Of a stretch of 64,000 nucleotides of DNA, positions 63,749 to 64,000 are shown in pieces. This stretch comes from Vibrio natriegens NBRC 15636 = ATCC 14048 = DSM 759 (GTDB lineage Bacteria; Pseudomonadota; Gammaproteobacteria; Enterobacterales; Vibrionaceae). A program made the translations under genes and the position numbers. The DNA is taken from positions 992,001 through 1,056,000 of the forward strand of contig NZ_CP141823.1 of assembly GCF_035621455.1 (NCBI RefSeq), read 5' to 3'. Positions within the stretch are counted from its first letter, which is position 1; every line of letters starts with the position of its first letter. Below the pieces are notes generated by a model that worked only from the letters and a program-made list of their open reading frames with translations, searched no databases and was not told the DNA's origin.

Positions 63749-64000
63749 GTGAATAAACGACTATATCGGTCTTTACTGGCCTTAGCCGTAACAGGCGCTC
63801 TATCGGGCTGCAATTCATCTGATGGTGATAACGGAGCACCTTTACCCGAAGTCAGTAACTATGCTTGCCAGACAAATGTATTGAAGCAAAGTAATCAGCT
63901 TCGGACTTATCAGATCATGGTTGAAAGCTTTGTTGATGGTGATACGAGTATTGGTTATTCCACGGGATATGGCACCAGTCATCACAATGGTGATCTGCAA
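63749..64000 (+). CDS. secreted alpha-amylase (GH13) lipoprotein, 5' part
   Basis: GTG start after GGGAGA; only 84 codons lie in the window. Signal peptide with lipobox LSGC (Cys21). The mature end reads TYQIMVESFVDGDTSI and YGTSHHNGDLQ, the first-strand motif of GH13 alpha-amylases. It would hydrolyse starch at the cell surface and feed maltodextrins to LamB. Catalytic residues lie beyond the edge. Confidence 0.82.
   Translation, partial: MNKRLYRSLLALAVTGALSGCNSSDGDNGAPLPEVSNYACQTNVLKQSNQLRTYQIMVESFVDGDTSIGYSTGYGTSHHNGDLQ

Overview
The window looks like a Vibrio chromosome segment, most likely a marine Harveyi-clade-type species and plausibly from the smaller, more variable replicon. The clues are a Vibrio-style catechol-siderophore cluster (vctPDGC plus an IrgA-like receptor), a ScrA/ScrR sucrose PTS pair, LamB/MalM with a MalT box, KatG, a tna operon with a leader peptide, and moderate GC. 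Species is not determined. No rRNA, tRNA, insertion sequence or CRISPR array was recognised.

Layout. 1-5.7 kb: the 3' end of a GH112 galactosyl-HexNAc phosphorylase, a PL8 polysaccharide lyase and an M16 lipoprotein peptidase. 5.7-9.3 kb: a kinase-fold protein and katG. 9.3-13.5 kb: a secreted levan locus (GH68 levansucrase, then a LevB-like GH32 levanase) behind a 0.9-kb leader. That leader carries a sigma-70-type promoter, a c-di-GMP (GEMM-I) riboswitch and two LacI-type operators. 13.5-16.4 kb: a cluster of unknown role with a leaderless M6-type metalloprotease, a stand-alone copy of its C-terminal domain, an acidic disordered protein and a small cysteine protein. 17-23.3 kb: an AraC regulator divergent from an amine/amino-acid catabolic operon (OCD family, RidA, FAD oxidase, APC permease). 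24-34 kb: an OmpA-like porin, a sodium/solute symporter with a solitary ectoine synthase and a LysR regulator, a type III PLP decarboxylase, and a beta-alanine-type transaminase/semialdehyde dehydrogenase operon with its LysR regulator. 33.6-38.9 kb: GST, SugE/Gdx, LysR regulators, DoxX, YggL, an alpha/beta hydrolase and RidA. 39-42.3 kb: tnaC-tnaA-permease. 42.7-46 kb: an HlyD/MFS efflux pair controlled by a TetR repressor with two matching operators. 46-53.1 kb: siderophore uptake with Fur-box-like sites. 53.2-55.1 kb: an EmrD-like exporter translationally coupled to a resolvase-like protein that lacks key catalytic residues and whose promoter is covered by 8-bp repeats. 55.3-58.1 kb: scrA and scrR. 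58.2-64 kb: GlgX-like debranching enzyme, LamB, MalM, a lipoprotein and the start of a secreted alpha-amylase.

The strongest cross-window link is regulatory. The 12-bp sequence GGGAACGTTACC/GGGAACGTTCCC and close variants occurs twice around the levansucrase riboswitch, once in the scrA-scrR intergenic region and once just after scrR, some 47 kb away. This suggests that ScrR (sucrose) and c-di-GMP together control levan synthesis. Other sequence-supported discoveries are the tnaC leader peptide, the TetR operator pair, the domesticated resolvase with its repeat-covered promoter, and the protease/stand-alone-domain cluster.
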